Part shown: in pieces, positions 1 through 5,964 of the stretch
How the letters are laid out: every line of letters starts with the position of its first letter
Numbering within the stretch: position 1 is the first letter of the stretch
Assembly: GCA_018725275.1 (NCBI GenBank)
Contig: QLUC01000088.1
Location: forward strand, 1 to 6,842
Length of the DNA stretch: 6,842 nucleotides
From: Bacillota bacterium
GTDB taxonomy: Bacteria; Bacillota; UBA994
Reading direction: 5' to 3'
Notes under the pieces: generated by a model
The model's database searches: none
Told to the model about the DNA's origin: nothing
The model's input: the letters and a program-made list of their open reading frames with translations, nothing else
Program-made: the position numbers and the translations under genes

Positions 1-335
1 ATCAATAGCCGTTGATTTACCAGCACACCACTGCCCCTCCTCATCGCAAGATCTATGGCTGAAGGTTGATTCTACTGCAATAACTCCGACTCTGCTGCAA
101 GAAATCATAAAACAACCAAACAATGGTGCCTATGGAGCGTCGCTAGTGGGAATAGATTCTATATTTGCTACAACGACACTTTAATGGCTTTCGCTACGAT
201 CGAAAATCGTGACTTTTCGTAGCTACAAAGTACCACACCGTCGTCTTTGGCGCAAGATTGAGAATAGTAAGAATGAAAAGGGTAGAACGAGGATTCGCTA
301 GTCACCATTGACCGCATGAAAGAGGATGCATGACC
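1..335. other. Gene-poor region downstream of the membrane-propeller gene
   Basis: No gene can be supported here. One minus-strand frame is open from base 1 up to a TAG at 130-132 and, apart from that stop, up to a TAA at 181-183. Its only ATG (106-108) has no ribosome binding site, and the translation matches no family I recognise. It could be the tail of a decayed gene continuing past the left edge or chance. The only other structure seen is the hairpin at 193-223. No clear intrinsic terminator (GC-rich stem plus T-run) follows the gene that ends at 336. Confidence 0.5.
193..223. repeat. Bulged inverted repeat (hairpin)
   Basis: GCTA (193-196) plus CGAAAA (201-206) can pair with TTTTCG (214-219) plus TAGC (220-223), giving ten base pairs interrupted by a four-base CGAT bulge, with a seven-base loop. 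A competing register pairs GCTACGA (193-199) with TCGTAGC (217-223). It lies about 110 nt past the stop codon of the upstream minus-strand gene. No T-run follows on either strand, so it is not a canonical rho-independent terminator. It could be an mRNA 3'-end stabilising stem, a protein site, or part of a dispersed repeat. Confidence 0.4.
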
Positions 336-2732
336 TCATTCAGGACGATGAACCTCGAGCAAGCGCAAGTCGGTCCCGTCGGCATTGATACGCCAGCGCG
401 CCTCGCCTAGTTCTTGTCGCACTCTTTGCCTGTCAAAGGCCTGCTGAAATTGCCGCGAATCGACGCCCAACCGCGCTACAGTAGTAAACTGCAGTGCGGT
501 TTCGTCTGTTTCCCAAACAATATTAGTTATCCACGGGTAAAAATCACCTATGGGCACAACTGGGGCCGGGAACAAATCTGGAGTGAGGTCTCTTCCGGTC
601 ACTTGCACCGCGGGCGCGCGACTAACTGTGCCGCCAATATTCAGGTCATGCCACCACTCTCCTACCAGCCCGAAGGTAAACGCGGGAGAACTGATGGGTT
701 GCTCTGCTCCATAGTAGATAAACCGACCTTGCGGCGACCAGCGCGGCCGCGCGATAGGGCCATGAGTCGCCTGTGTCACCGAAACAATCACAGGCGTTTG
801 TGTAGCTAGGTCCACGAAACCTACGGAAACGTGCTGTGCATCGCGAGAGACATTAGCCAGCACAAGTCCCAGCCGAGTGCCACTCGGCGATAAACCAAAG
901 ATCCCCACCGAAGGTGAACCTTGCACCTGGTAATCGCCCAGCAGAACATCCCCGCTCTTCAGGTCGACTACCCAAACGCTGTGTGTATCTGCCTGCTGTT
1001 GCTGTTCCAGCATCGCAACATAGGGGAATAGCACATCGTACACCACCAGTACCCGGTTCTCGTAAGTGAGCGCCTTTAGCGGCAAACTGGTCGGGGGATG
1101 AGGTTGGCGCGCCACCCAAGCCACAACCTCCGGAAGGCTGACATGCGTGCGCAAATCTGACGCCGCAGCACGCGCCAGACGACGCTGTAGGGTGTCGACC
1201 CACATGGTTGACCCCAAACCATAATCGTCCATTGCCAGTAGCGAGGCATCGCGGTCAGCGACCGAGCGCAGAAAGCTGCGCAGTTCTGCCTCGAGCCCAA
1301 TATCATCGGTCGCGGCAATCAACCGCAGGGCTACCTCCACACCGGCGACATCGGCTGCTCTCAGCACAGCGACATCAAAATGCGGCAGAGTGCCTGCCAA
1401 GTATCGGTCGGCATTATAGTTCGCGACCCTGCCCTCGACATTTAGCCACGAGAGCGCGAGCATGATAGCTACTCCCGTCGCTACTGCCACCCGCATTTTC
1501 GAGAACCTTGCCCTGTCGCCTACGACTAGGCAAGCGAAGACCACTGCCAAAAACAGTAATATCGCCGCCGGTTTAACCCGCATCATGGTTAGACCAAATT
1601 GGTCTACATAGAGCCAGAGCTTGCTCATGGCAGTAGCTACGAGCACCAAGGTGAGAGCAGGAAGCAGACTAAGCAACGCCCTAGCGACTGTGCCGGTAGC
1701 CTTGCTTATGTCCGCTGTAAAATGCACACCGAGGATGAGCGCGAGATTGATTAGGGCGACCGCGCACAGTTCGAAGAACCCCTGACGGGCAAATTCGGCA
1801 TAGGAGGCCCAACCTTGTGGCAATTGCCCGAAAAAGGCCGCAAAGAAATACGGCAACTGGGTAAGGATAAAGGTCGCGTATAGCAGGTTCACGACGCTCA
1901 AAAGGGCGACAGCGGTCGCAACGGGCATCACGCGATACTGCATGGCTGCATCTACGCCTTTACCTGCTCTTTCGCCTCGCCGCCCTCTGCCCCGGTAAGC
2001 ATTGCCCACAAGCAAAGCAAAGATATAGGCTGCGGTTGGGATGCCAAGGATTAGTTGCGCCCACAAAAACCCGGAGATCTCTAGGTCAAAATCAAACCGG
2101 GCCAACCACTGGCTAATGACGCTAAAACCACCCGCGTCAGCAGCCATGAGCAGCGGAAGTACTAGAGCTGCCACCAATACTCCCAGACCAATCCCGACTA
2201 AGGAGGGAACCATGCGCCTCCCCACCTTAAACCGAGGTGCCGGTATGCTCAATAATGCTGCCATTTGCAACCCTAGTCCTGCCAAGGGAACCACGAGCAC
2301 GCCGTTTAAGAGGTCACGTACGCTCCAGTCGCTCGTCCCACCGGTTACGGTGTTGCCGCTAGCGATGACCACCCAGTAGGTCGCCGCACCCAACAAAAAA
2401 ATGAAGCGCCACGGCGATATGGAGGGCGCACTCCACACGGCAAAAGAAAGGGCTGTAATCAAAAGAACCCCTAACCACAGCTTGGCCTCGCGGCTCTGCT
2501 TGATGCCGACCTGGCGAAAATAGACGCTGACCACCCCAGCGTAGACCAGTGCAAAAGCTGTCACCCCAGAGCCCTGAAAGCCAGCCAAAAAGACGATCAT
2601 CAGCCAACGCCAAAACATGAAGCCCACCACAGTGGCGATTAGCGCAAACCACTGTTCAGGTTTGCCGAAGGCAATCTTCCCATTTCTAAGGGAGTGGTCG
2701 GGCTCATGTACCATTTCGCAATCAGTCATCAT
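336..2732 (-). CDS. DUF4153/DUF4173-like polytopic membrane protein with C-terminal beta-propeller-like domain
   Basis: The 798-residue product is predicted to be an integral membrane protein of unknown function. Hydrophobic stretches at about residues 29-50, 55-71, 85-100, 107-124, 140-162, 175-197, 221-243, 269-302, 316-337, 350-368, 386-405 and 415-430 suggest roughly ten to twelve membrane passes. Family hallmarks of DUF4153/DUF4173 proteins are YAEFARQGFFEL (311-322), YVDQFGLTMMRV (375-386) and the post-membrane NVEGRVANYNADRYL (431-445). A helical, soluble stretch follows (about 450-545). Residues about 550-798 then look like TolB/WD40-type propeller blades: VWVVDLKSGDVL (586-597), FGLSPSGTRLGLVLA (612-626), RWSPQGRFIYYG (664-675) and a final RINADGTDLRLLE (781-793). 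The start is fixed by AAAGGAGG ten bases upstream; the ATG shares ATGA with the stop of the upstream regulator gene, the usual coupling for this gene pair. Since that regulator is frameshifted, translation now depends on this ribosome binding site. The membrane half is a confident family match; the propeller is inferred from motif rhythm. Role unknown; sensing or binding outside the membrane is a guess. Confidence 0.85.
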   Translation of the reverse strand: MMTDCEMVHEPDHSLRNGKIAFGKPEQWFALIATVVGFMFWRWLMIVFLAGFQGSGVTAFALVYAGVVSVYFRQVGIKQSREAKLWLGVLLITALSFAVWSAPSISPWRFIFLLGAATYWVVIASGNTVTGGTSDWSVRDLLNGVLVVPLAGLGLQMAALLSIPAPRFKVGRRMVPSLVGIGLGVLVAALVLPLLMAADAGGFSVISQWLARFDFDLEISGFLWAQLILGIPTAAYIFALLVGNAYRGRGRRGERAGKGVDAAMQYRVMPVATAVALLSVVNLLYATFILTQLPYFFAAFFGQLPQGWASYAEFARQGFFELCAVALINLALILGVHFTADISKATGTVARALLSLLPALTLVLVATAMSKLWLYVDQFGLTMMRVKPAAILLFLAVVFACLVVGDRARFSKMRVAVATGVAIMLALSWLNVEGRVANYNADRYLAGTLPHFDVAVLRAADVAGVEVALRLIAATDDIGLEAELRSFLRSVADRDASLLAMDDYGLGSTMWVDTLQRRLARAAASDLRTHVSLPEVVAWVARQPHPPTSLPLKALTYENRVLVVYDVLFPYVAMLEQQQQADTHSVWVVDLKSGDVLLGDYQVQGSPSVGIFGLSPSGTRLGLVLANVSRDAQHVSVGFVDLATQTPVIVSVTQATHGPIARPRWSPQGRFIYYGAEQPISSPAFTFGLVGEWWHDLNIGGTVSRAPAVQVTGRDLTPDLFPAPVVPIGDFYPWITNIVWETDETALQFTTVARLGVDSRQFQQAFDRQRVRQELGEARWRINADGTDLRLLEVHRPE

Positions 2733-2962
2733 TTGTCATCATCCTCCTTTGCTCTTTTTGTACATTCCAAAATATCTCCCGGCTGACAGTCTAGTTCTTT
2801 GCCTATAGCCTCTAGGGTCGAAAACCTGATGGCTTTCGCCTTGCCCGTCTTAAGTATGGAGAGGTTGGCTTGGCTAATGACAATCTTCTCTGCCAGCTCA
2901 CCGGAAGAATCTTGCGCTTAGCCATCATTACGTCTAAGTTCACTATTATCGATTATCGTCAT
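2729..2962 (-). pseudogene. Frameshifted YozG-like Cro/C1-type HTH regulator
   Basis: An intact relative would be a DNA-binding protein of about 70-75 residues that represses its own operon. Here the reading frame is broken twice. An ATG at 2960-2962, preceded by GGGGGAG, opens MTII but runs to a stop after 14 codons; a near-duplicated heptamer (ATAATCG then ATAATAG) at the lesion suggests a 7-nt insertion. The frame resumes as NLDVMMAKRKI (about 2908-2940). At about 2903-2910 one base, probably a T from a TTT run, is missing, and the frame shifts again to read GELAEKIVISQANLSILK, then TGKAKAIRFSTLEAIG and KELDCQPGDILEC up to the TGA at 2729-2731. The recognition-helix region (SQANLSILKTGKAKAIRFSTLEAI) and the CQPGDILE hallmark are typical of the small HTH proteins encoded before DUF2975 or similar membrane proteins. 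Its stop overlaps the next gene's ATG. A sequencing error could explain one lesion; two make true decay likely. Confidence 0.8.
2743..2750 (-). promoter_or_regulatory. Strong ribosome binding site for the membrane-propeller gene
   Basis: AAAGGAGG on the minus strand, ten bases before the ATG at 2730-2732. It lies inside the 3' end of the regulator pseudogene, in the Lys-Glu-Asp codons just before its TGA. It decides the start and makes the gene independently translatable even though ribosomes cannot read through the broken upstream frame. Confidence 0.8.
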
Positions 2963-3056
2963 GCCGCTCCCCCTTATACAGCGTGGTCAACTAAGTCCTA
3001 AAGTGACACCCCTTAAAAACCTCCCCCGCCAAGCGTACTGCCTAGATCTTGACTGC

Positions 3057-3085
3057 AGTATAACACCTCATTTATTGGTTAGCAA
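3057..3085 (-). promoter_or_regulatory. Sigma-A-like promoter of the regulator/membrane-protein operon
   Basis: On the minus strand TTGCTA (-35, 3080-3085) is followed by 17 bases and TATACT (-10, 3057-3062). Spacing is ideal and both hexamers are close to consensus. Transcription would begin near 3050, giving a leader of about 85-90 nt before the regulator's ATG at 2962. That leader contains a G-rich stretch with a ribosome-binding-site look (GGGGGAGG near 3019-3026) but no start codon after it. Confidence 0.6.
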
Positions 3086-3108
3086 TAGTTTATTATTGAT
3101 AAACAATA
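3073..3108. promoter_or_regulatory. Tandem operator candidate: two TATTG-N5-CAATA inverted repeats
   Basis: Two perfect copies of the dyad TATTG-N5-CAATA occur, at 3073-3087 (spacer GTTAG) and 3094-3108 (spacer ATAAA). Their centres, 3080 and 3101, are 21 bp apart, two turns of B-DNA, so bound dimers would sit on the same face. The first covers the -35 hexamer of the promoter at 3057-3085; the second lies just upstream. A third overlapping dyad, GTTTAT-N5-ATAAAC, spans 3088-3104. The position suits autorepression by the adjacent HTH regulator; that the regulator binds here is inference. Since the local regulator gene is broken, the sites may be orphaned or used by a paralogue. Confidence 0.6.
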
Positions 3109-3220
3109 ACTGTGCCCGTTGCTGATGATAGTACCTAGCTGATAACCAGGAGATAGGAACGTACCTTAGGGGAAGTGTAATCATATCCAAAACAGGCGAT
3201 GACTTGTAGCCACAGTTATC

Positions 3221-3340
3221 CTACCACATCTGTTGTTCTTTCACCCCGCGCTTCTGGCACCACTGACTTACGCTCCGGTCACTGTACTGGGACTCGCCCA
3301 CTCGGCTGGCCCACATTTTGCGGCGTTCTTCTTGAGGCAT
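3221..3340 (-). pseudogene. tnpA: Truncated IS66 family accessory protein TnpA
   Basis: The product would start MPQEERRKMWASRVGE and continue SVSQWCQKRGVKEQQMW before a premature TAG (3221-3223). The W-A-S-R-V-x-E-x...SVSQWCQKRG pattern is the N-terminal helix-turn-helix of IS66 TnpA (the small ORF upstream of tnpB/tnpC), where the next residues are normally Y-W-L-R-K. The break therefore falls in the Tyr codon, leaving about 39 residues out of roughly 100-120. The start at 3338-3340 is chosen because GAGGGGGG sits seven bases before it and homology begins there; a longer in-frame extension to 3403 has no family resemblance. Nothing after the stop matches the family. Confidence 0.75.
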
Positions 3341-3347
3341 AAAAAGT

Positions 3348-3388
3348 CCCCCCTCACGAAATCTCCTAAGGAGATTGTCCCATGAGGG
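3348..3388 (-). promoter_or_regulatory. Hairpin sequestering the tnpA ribosome binding site
   Basis: In the minus-strand transcript CCCTCA (3383-3388) pairs with TGAGGG (3351-3356), and inside it AATCTCCT (3369-3376) pairs with AGGAGATT (3360-3367) around a single base. The outer stem covers the first part of GAGGGGGG, the tnpA ribosome binding site, so the folded leader would hide it. Such structures limit transposition protein synthesis from read-through transcripts in other IS families (for example IS10 and IS200); the function here is inference from the pairing alone. Confidence 0.55.
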
Positions 3389-3437
3389 AGGAGAAATGAA
3401 CACGTGGCGTCACTTGACGCTTATGATTATTCTATTC

Positions 3438-3467
3438 ATAAAACCGTAATCACTTTTGCGGTTTTAT
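3438..3467 (-). terminator. Hairpin overlapping the glycerate kinase stop codon, possible terminator
   Basis: ATAAAACCG and CGGTTTTAT form a perfect nine-pair stem (3438-3446 with 3459-3467) with a 12-base loop that contains the TGA stop codon at 3450-3452. The 3' arm supplies a short T-run followed by ATGAATAG, so it is at best a weak intrinsic terminator; the symmetric A/T arms would also let it act for transcripts from the other strand. Confidence 0.4.
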
Positions 3468-4586
3468 GCTTAACAAACGGACGATATTATCCATCGTCAA
3501 TGCTAGATTCTCTTTTGATTTTAATTTAGCTATCTCAAAGGGGACAGGTTCAGGATTAATGCTAAAAATAGCTGTAATTCCTAAATCATAAACGGCTTCA
3601 ATATCGCTGCCAATTGTACCTACTACAGCAATCACATCTACTTTTGCTCTTTTCGCGCGCTTCGCTACTCCTATAGGCACTTTTCCTTGAATTGATTGCG
3701 AATCGATTTTTCCTTCTCCGGTAAAAATCAAATCTGCACCTTCGATCAAGTGATCAAATTCAACTAAGTCTAAAATCGTTTCAATGCCCATTTGCAGTCG
3801 ACTATTAAAAAATGCGACCATGCCTGACCCCATCCCGCCGGCTGCTCCACCACCCGGTATCGTAGAAACATCCAACTTTAAATGTTTTTGGATGACGCTT
3901 GCCAAATGACATAAACCTTCATCCAACAGTATGACCATATCAGGATTTGCGCCTTTTTGGGGCGCAAAGATGTGAGCTGCTCCCTTAGGTCCATACATCG
4001 GATTATCGATGTCACACATCGTAATGATTTCGATATCGTTGAACATCGGATCGATACCACTCAAGTCGATATCGGCAATATCGATCAATGATTTCCCTTT
4101 TGGAACAAACACTTGTCCTTGAGAATTCAAAAAACGAACGCCGATCGCACTAGCTGCACCGCATCCGCCATCATTGGTGCTAGAACCGCCCAGCCCGACG
4201 ATGATTTGCTTACATCCACGTTTGGCCGCATCCAAAATCAATTCTCCAACACCGAAAGTCGTCGTCTCCAGCGGATTTGGCCGGCCACTGACTAAGGGCA
4301 GACCCGCTGCTGCAGCCATCTCGATAACAGCAACATTTCCATCCAAAATACCGTAAAAAGATTCGATCGCTTCGAAGTAAGGGTTATTGACCGTAACGGT
4401 AATTTTTTTGCCGCCGACCGCAGCTAAAAAAGCGTCTACACTGCCCTCACCGCCGTCCGCTACCTCTATTTTAACAACATCACAAAGCGGAAAGTGGCAA
4501 TGGATCGCTTCTTCCATAATATTGCATACTTGCGCTGAACTTAATGTGCCCTTAAAAGAATCAGGAATACAAATGATTTTTTTCAT
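3450..4586 (-). CDS. Type II glycerate kinase (GlxK/GarK family)
   Basis: Phosphorylates D-glycerate with ATP; family members make 2-phosphoglycerate (GarK/GlxK type), feeding glyoxylate, tartronate or sugar-diacid breakdown into lower glycolysis in the cytosol. The 378 residues are full length. Motifs in order: PDSFKGTLSS (8-17), VADGGEGS (42-49), IEMAAAAGLPLV (88-99), TTTFGVGELI (108-117), VGLGGSSTNDGG (130-141), CDIDNPMYGPKGA (191-203), PGGGAAGGMGSGM (244-256) and FTGEGKIDSQSIQGKVPIG (288-306), matching the E. coli GarK/GlxK pattern throughout, so it should be active. The ATG at 4584-4586 has GAGGG seven bases before it and starts MKKIICIPDSFKGT as the family does. The gene is visibly AT-richer in codon choice than its neighbours on both sides, has its own promoter, and abuts an IS66 remnant, which together suggest horizontal acquisition. 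The exact symbol (garK, glxK or glxK1) cannot be decided; the upstream transporter gene may or may not be functionally linked. Confidence 0.95.
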   Translation of the reverse strand: MKKIICIPDSFKGTLSSAQVCNIMEEAIHCHFPLCDVVKIEVADGGEGSVDAFLAAVGGKKITVTVNNPYFEAIESFYGILDGNVAVIEMAAAAGLPLVSGRPNPLETTTFGVGELILDAAKRGCKQIIVGLGGSSTNDGGCGAASAIGVRFLNSQGQVFVPKGKSLIDIADIDLSGIDPMFNDIEIITMCDIDNPMYGPKGAAHIFAPQKGANPDMVILLDEGLCHLASVIQKHLKLDVSTIPGGGAAGGMGSGMVAFFNSRLQMGIETILDLVEFDHLIEGADLIFTGEGKIDSQSIQGKVPIGVAKRAKRAKVDVIAVVGTIGSDIEAVYDLGITAIFSINPEPVPFEIAKLKSKENLALTMDNIVRLLSIKPQK

Positions 4587-4611
4587 ACATCCGCCCTCAT
4601 TTACTATACTG

Positions 4612-4635
4612 AGGGGCTAATTTGCATTACCCCCT
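4612..4635. promoter_or_regulatory. Operator-like inverted repeat in the glycerate kinase promoter
   Basis: AGGGGCTAA (4612-4620) and TTACCCCCT (4627-4635) form a nine-base dyad with one mismatch (C opposite C) around a six-base centre TTTGCA. It covers the candidate -10 and spacer, where a bound protein would block or reposition RNA polymerase. Glycerate kinase genes are often controlled by CdaR-type or other acid-responsive regulators, but no regulator gene is in view and the identity of the binding protein is unknown. Confidence 0.4.
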
Positions 4636-4646
4636 GTGTCTGTCAA
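4618..4646 (-). promoter_or_regulatory. Promoter candidate for glycerate kinase
   Basis: The minus strand has a perfect TTGACA (4641-4646), a 17-base spacer and AAATTA (4618-4623) preceded by TGC, an extended -10 arrangement that may offset the poor hexamer. A better -10 lookalike, TATAGT (4603-4608), is too far from this -35 (32 bases) and lacks its own. Start would fall near 4610, about 25 nt before the ATG. Confidence 0.4.
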
Positions 4647-4653
4647 TCTAAAA

Positions 4654-4683
4654 GTGCACAGTTTGGCCACGAAAAACGTGCAC
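4654..4683. repeat. Paired GTGCAC palindromes downstream of the transporter gene
   Basis: Two copies of the self-complementary hexamer GTGCAC lie at 4654-4659 and 4678-4683, so they can pair with each other over an 18-base loop. On the minus strand the hairpin ends with ACTTTTAG, a weak T-run 40 nt after the transporter's stop. It may be a poor terminator for the phosphodiesterase-transporter transcript or a binding site; evidence is thin. Confidence 0.3.
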
Positions 4684-4698
4684 AACAAAAAGGGTCAG

Positions 4699-5964
4699 TT
4701 ACTTGGTTAGTGCCCGCAATGGCCCTTTGTAGGTCTCGGGAATTCGGAGTTGCAAAAGTGGGGAATCTTCGGCGACCGACATCACGAGCACAGCCGACAC
4801 CACACACAGCGCGCCGAGGAAGGCAAAAGCTGCACCGTAGTTTGTGCCGGTATGGTCCAAAATCAGGCCCGTAGCCACAGGGCCCACTAGGCCCGACACA
4901 AAGCCAAAGGAAGTAAACACCAGCCCAAAGATTACGCCAAAATGCTTTAGCCCAAAGCACTCGGCTATCAGCGGCGCGGAGCAGGCAAACAGCGTCCCGT
5001 AGCCAAAGCCCACGGCGGCGGCGAGCAGCATAATGATGCCGAGCGAGCTGGTTTGCGGCAATACAAAGTAGGCAGCCCCGGCCAGAACAAAGCTAAGGGC
5101 TAAGGTTTGTTTGCGTCCCAGTTTATCCGACACGACACCGGAGACGAGGCGGCTAAGCCCATTAGTTAAATTGAAGCTCGCTAAGATGCCGGAGGCCGCC
5201 GCGAATCCAAAACCTAAATGCAGGCCAAAGCGTACAGATTGGGTTACCATGGTGATGCCCGCCGCGCCCATCAGCGCCCATACCACCCACAGCAGCCAGA
5301 AGTTCCGCGTGCGCACGGCTCTGGCGGGAGTGAGCGCACGAGCCTCCGCACTCACATTGCTTTTTGCATCGGCCTTGGTGCCTTGCGGCAGAGTTACTGG
5401 CTGCGGCAAGACAATCAACTGCGAGCCGAGGAGGCCAAGCACCAGTGTCAGGGAGGCCGCGGCTAGGGCCATAAATTCTACACCGTAGCTATCGAGCCAC
5501 AAGCGGTAAAGAGGCACCATCATGGCGGCGGCAATGCCGAAAGTCATGTTGACAATGCCGGATACTGTGCCTTTTTTGTGCGGAAACCACTGCTGCACCA
5601 CATTGATGCCGGGGGAATAAACAAAACAGCTGGCGGCACCAATTAAAAAGGCCCACGCGTAAATCATCCACACATTGTCTACTATGGCCGTCATCCCCGC
5701 CGCTGCCGTAGCCAGTAGCGTGCCCATCAAGATTAGTCTCTTGGCGCCGTACCGCGCGGTCCACTTGCCCACGAAAAACATAAAAATCCCAATCGCGGCG
5801 AGGAGAAAAAACATCACCAAACTGAGGGCCCCGGAACTTATACCTAACTCCCTACCCCACACCGGCGACAACAGCCCAGGCAGACCAAACACTAGGGACC
5901 CATGAAAAAAGATGGCCAGCGAGGCGCCTACTAGGGTACGAAATCCGTTAAACTTAACTTCCAT
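4699..5964 (-). CDS. OFA-family major facilitator transporter (oxalate/formate antiporter-like)
   Basis: A 421-residue, twelve-helix inner-membrane secondary transporter. Two loop motifs of the MFS repeat are visible: GKWTARYGAKR (66-76) after helix 2 and GVVSDKLGRK (275-284) after helix 8. OFA features are the helix 4-5 stretch VQQWFPHKKGTVSGI (122-136) and the central-loop entry TPARAVRTRNFWLLWVVW (211-228), with a long cytoplasmic loop at about 185-218. The family exchanges or symports small carboxylates (oxalate, formate and others); the substrate here cannot be read. The start is set by AAGGTGG six bases before the ATG and by the 11-nt overlap (5954-5964) with the phosphodiesterase gene, indicating one mRNA and coupled translation. 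Composition resembles the upstream gene. No terminator is obvious; glycerate kinase lies 112 nt downstream on the same strand, so partial read-through is possible. Confidence 0.9.
   Translation of the reverse strand: MEVKFNGFRTLVGASLAIFFHGSLVFGLPGLLSPVWGRELGISSGALSLVMFFLLAAIGIFMFFVGKWTARYGAKRLILMGTLLATAAAGMTAIVDNVWMIYAWAFLIGAASCFVYSPGINVVQQWFPHKKGTVSGIVNMTFGIAAAMMVPLYRLWLDSYGVEFMALAAASLTLVLGLLGSQLIVLPQPVTLPQGTKADAKSNVSAEARALTPARAVRTRNFWLLWVVWALMGAAGITMVTQSVRFGLHLGFGFAAASGILASFNLTNGLSRLVSGVVSDKLGRKQTLALSFVLAGAAYFVLPQTSSLGIIMLLAAAVGFGYGTLFACSAPLIAECFGLKHFGVIFGLVFTSFGFVSGLVGPVATGLILDHTGTNYGAAFAFLGALCVVSAVLVMSVAEDSPLLQLRIPETYKGPLRALTK

Larger units (their letters stand above)
2963..3220. other. 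Intergenic region between regulator pseudogene and IS66 remnant
   Basis: Apart from the promoter and twin operators no gene is seen. Bases 3001-3030 hold a pyrimidine-rich tract (plus strand) with ACACCCCTTAAAAACCTCCC, reminiscent of insertion-sequence edges, but no matching inverted repeat was found. Bases 3109-3220 could be unrecognised remainder of the IS66 insertion site: on the minus strand the frame after the tnpA stop stays open for dozens of codons but resembles nothing I know. Confidence 0.4.
3221..3424 (-). mobile_element. IS66-family element remnant (left end and 5' part of tnpA)
   Basis: The segment holds the start of an IS66-type accessory gene with its leader, and on its outer side the minus-strand sequence ATAAGCG (3418-3424), which resembles the GTAAGCG terminus common in IS66 elements with one change. 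Just inside lies a perfect dyad GCGTCA-N2-TGACGC (3407-3420) and CACGTG (3401-3406). No tnpB, tnpC (the DDE transposase) or second end is present, so this is a non-mobile scar. The outer boundary is inferred only from the terminus-like bases; no target-site duplication could be assigned. Confidence 0.55.

Noticed and set aside
414..809. Plus-strand open frame opposite the membrane-propeller gene
   Set aside because: Composition and translation look like an antisense shadow; no ribosome binding site and no family resemblance.
2903..2910. Programmed frameshift in the HTH gene
   Set aside because: No slippery heptamer or stimulating structure is seen, and a second lesion upstream makes plain decay the simpler reading.
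2980..3050. Possible insertion-sequence edge (ACACCCCTTAAAAACCTCCC)
   Set aside because: It resembles some element termini, but no partner repeat, duplication or transposase remnant was found.
3073..3108. CRISPR-like or tandem repeat array
   Set aside because: Only two 15-bp dyads with no longer repeat or spacers; they fit operators far better.
3221..3403. A 60-codon reading frame starting at 3403 as the full tnpA fragment
   Set aside because: The first 21 residues have no IS66 resemblance and lie across the leader hairpin; the ribosome binding site and homology both point to the ATG at 3340.
5111..5488. Plus-strand open frame opposite the transporter gene
   Set aside because: Low-complexity Ala/Pro/Arg/Thr-rich translation typical of a GC-rich shadow frame, without a start signal.
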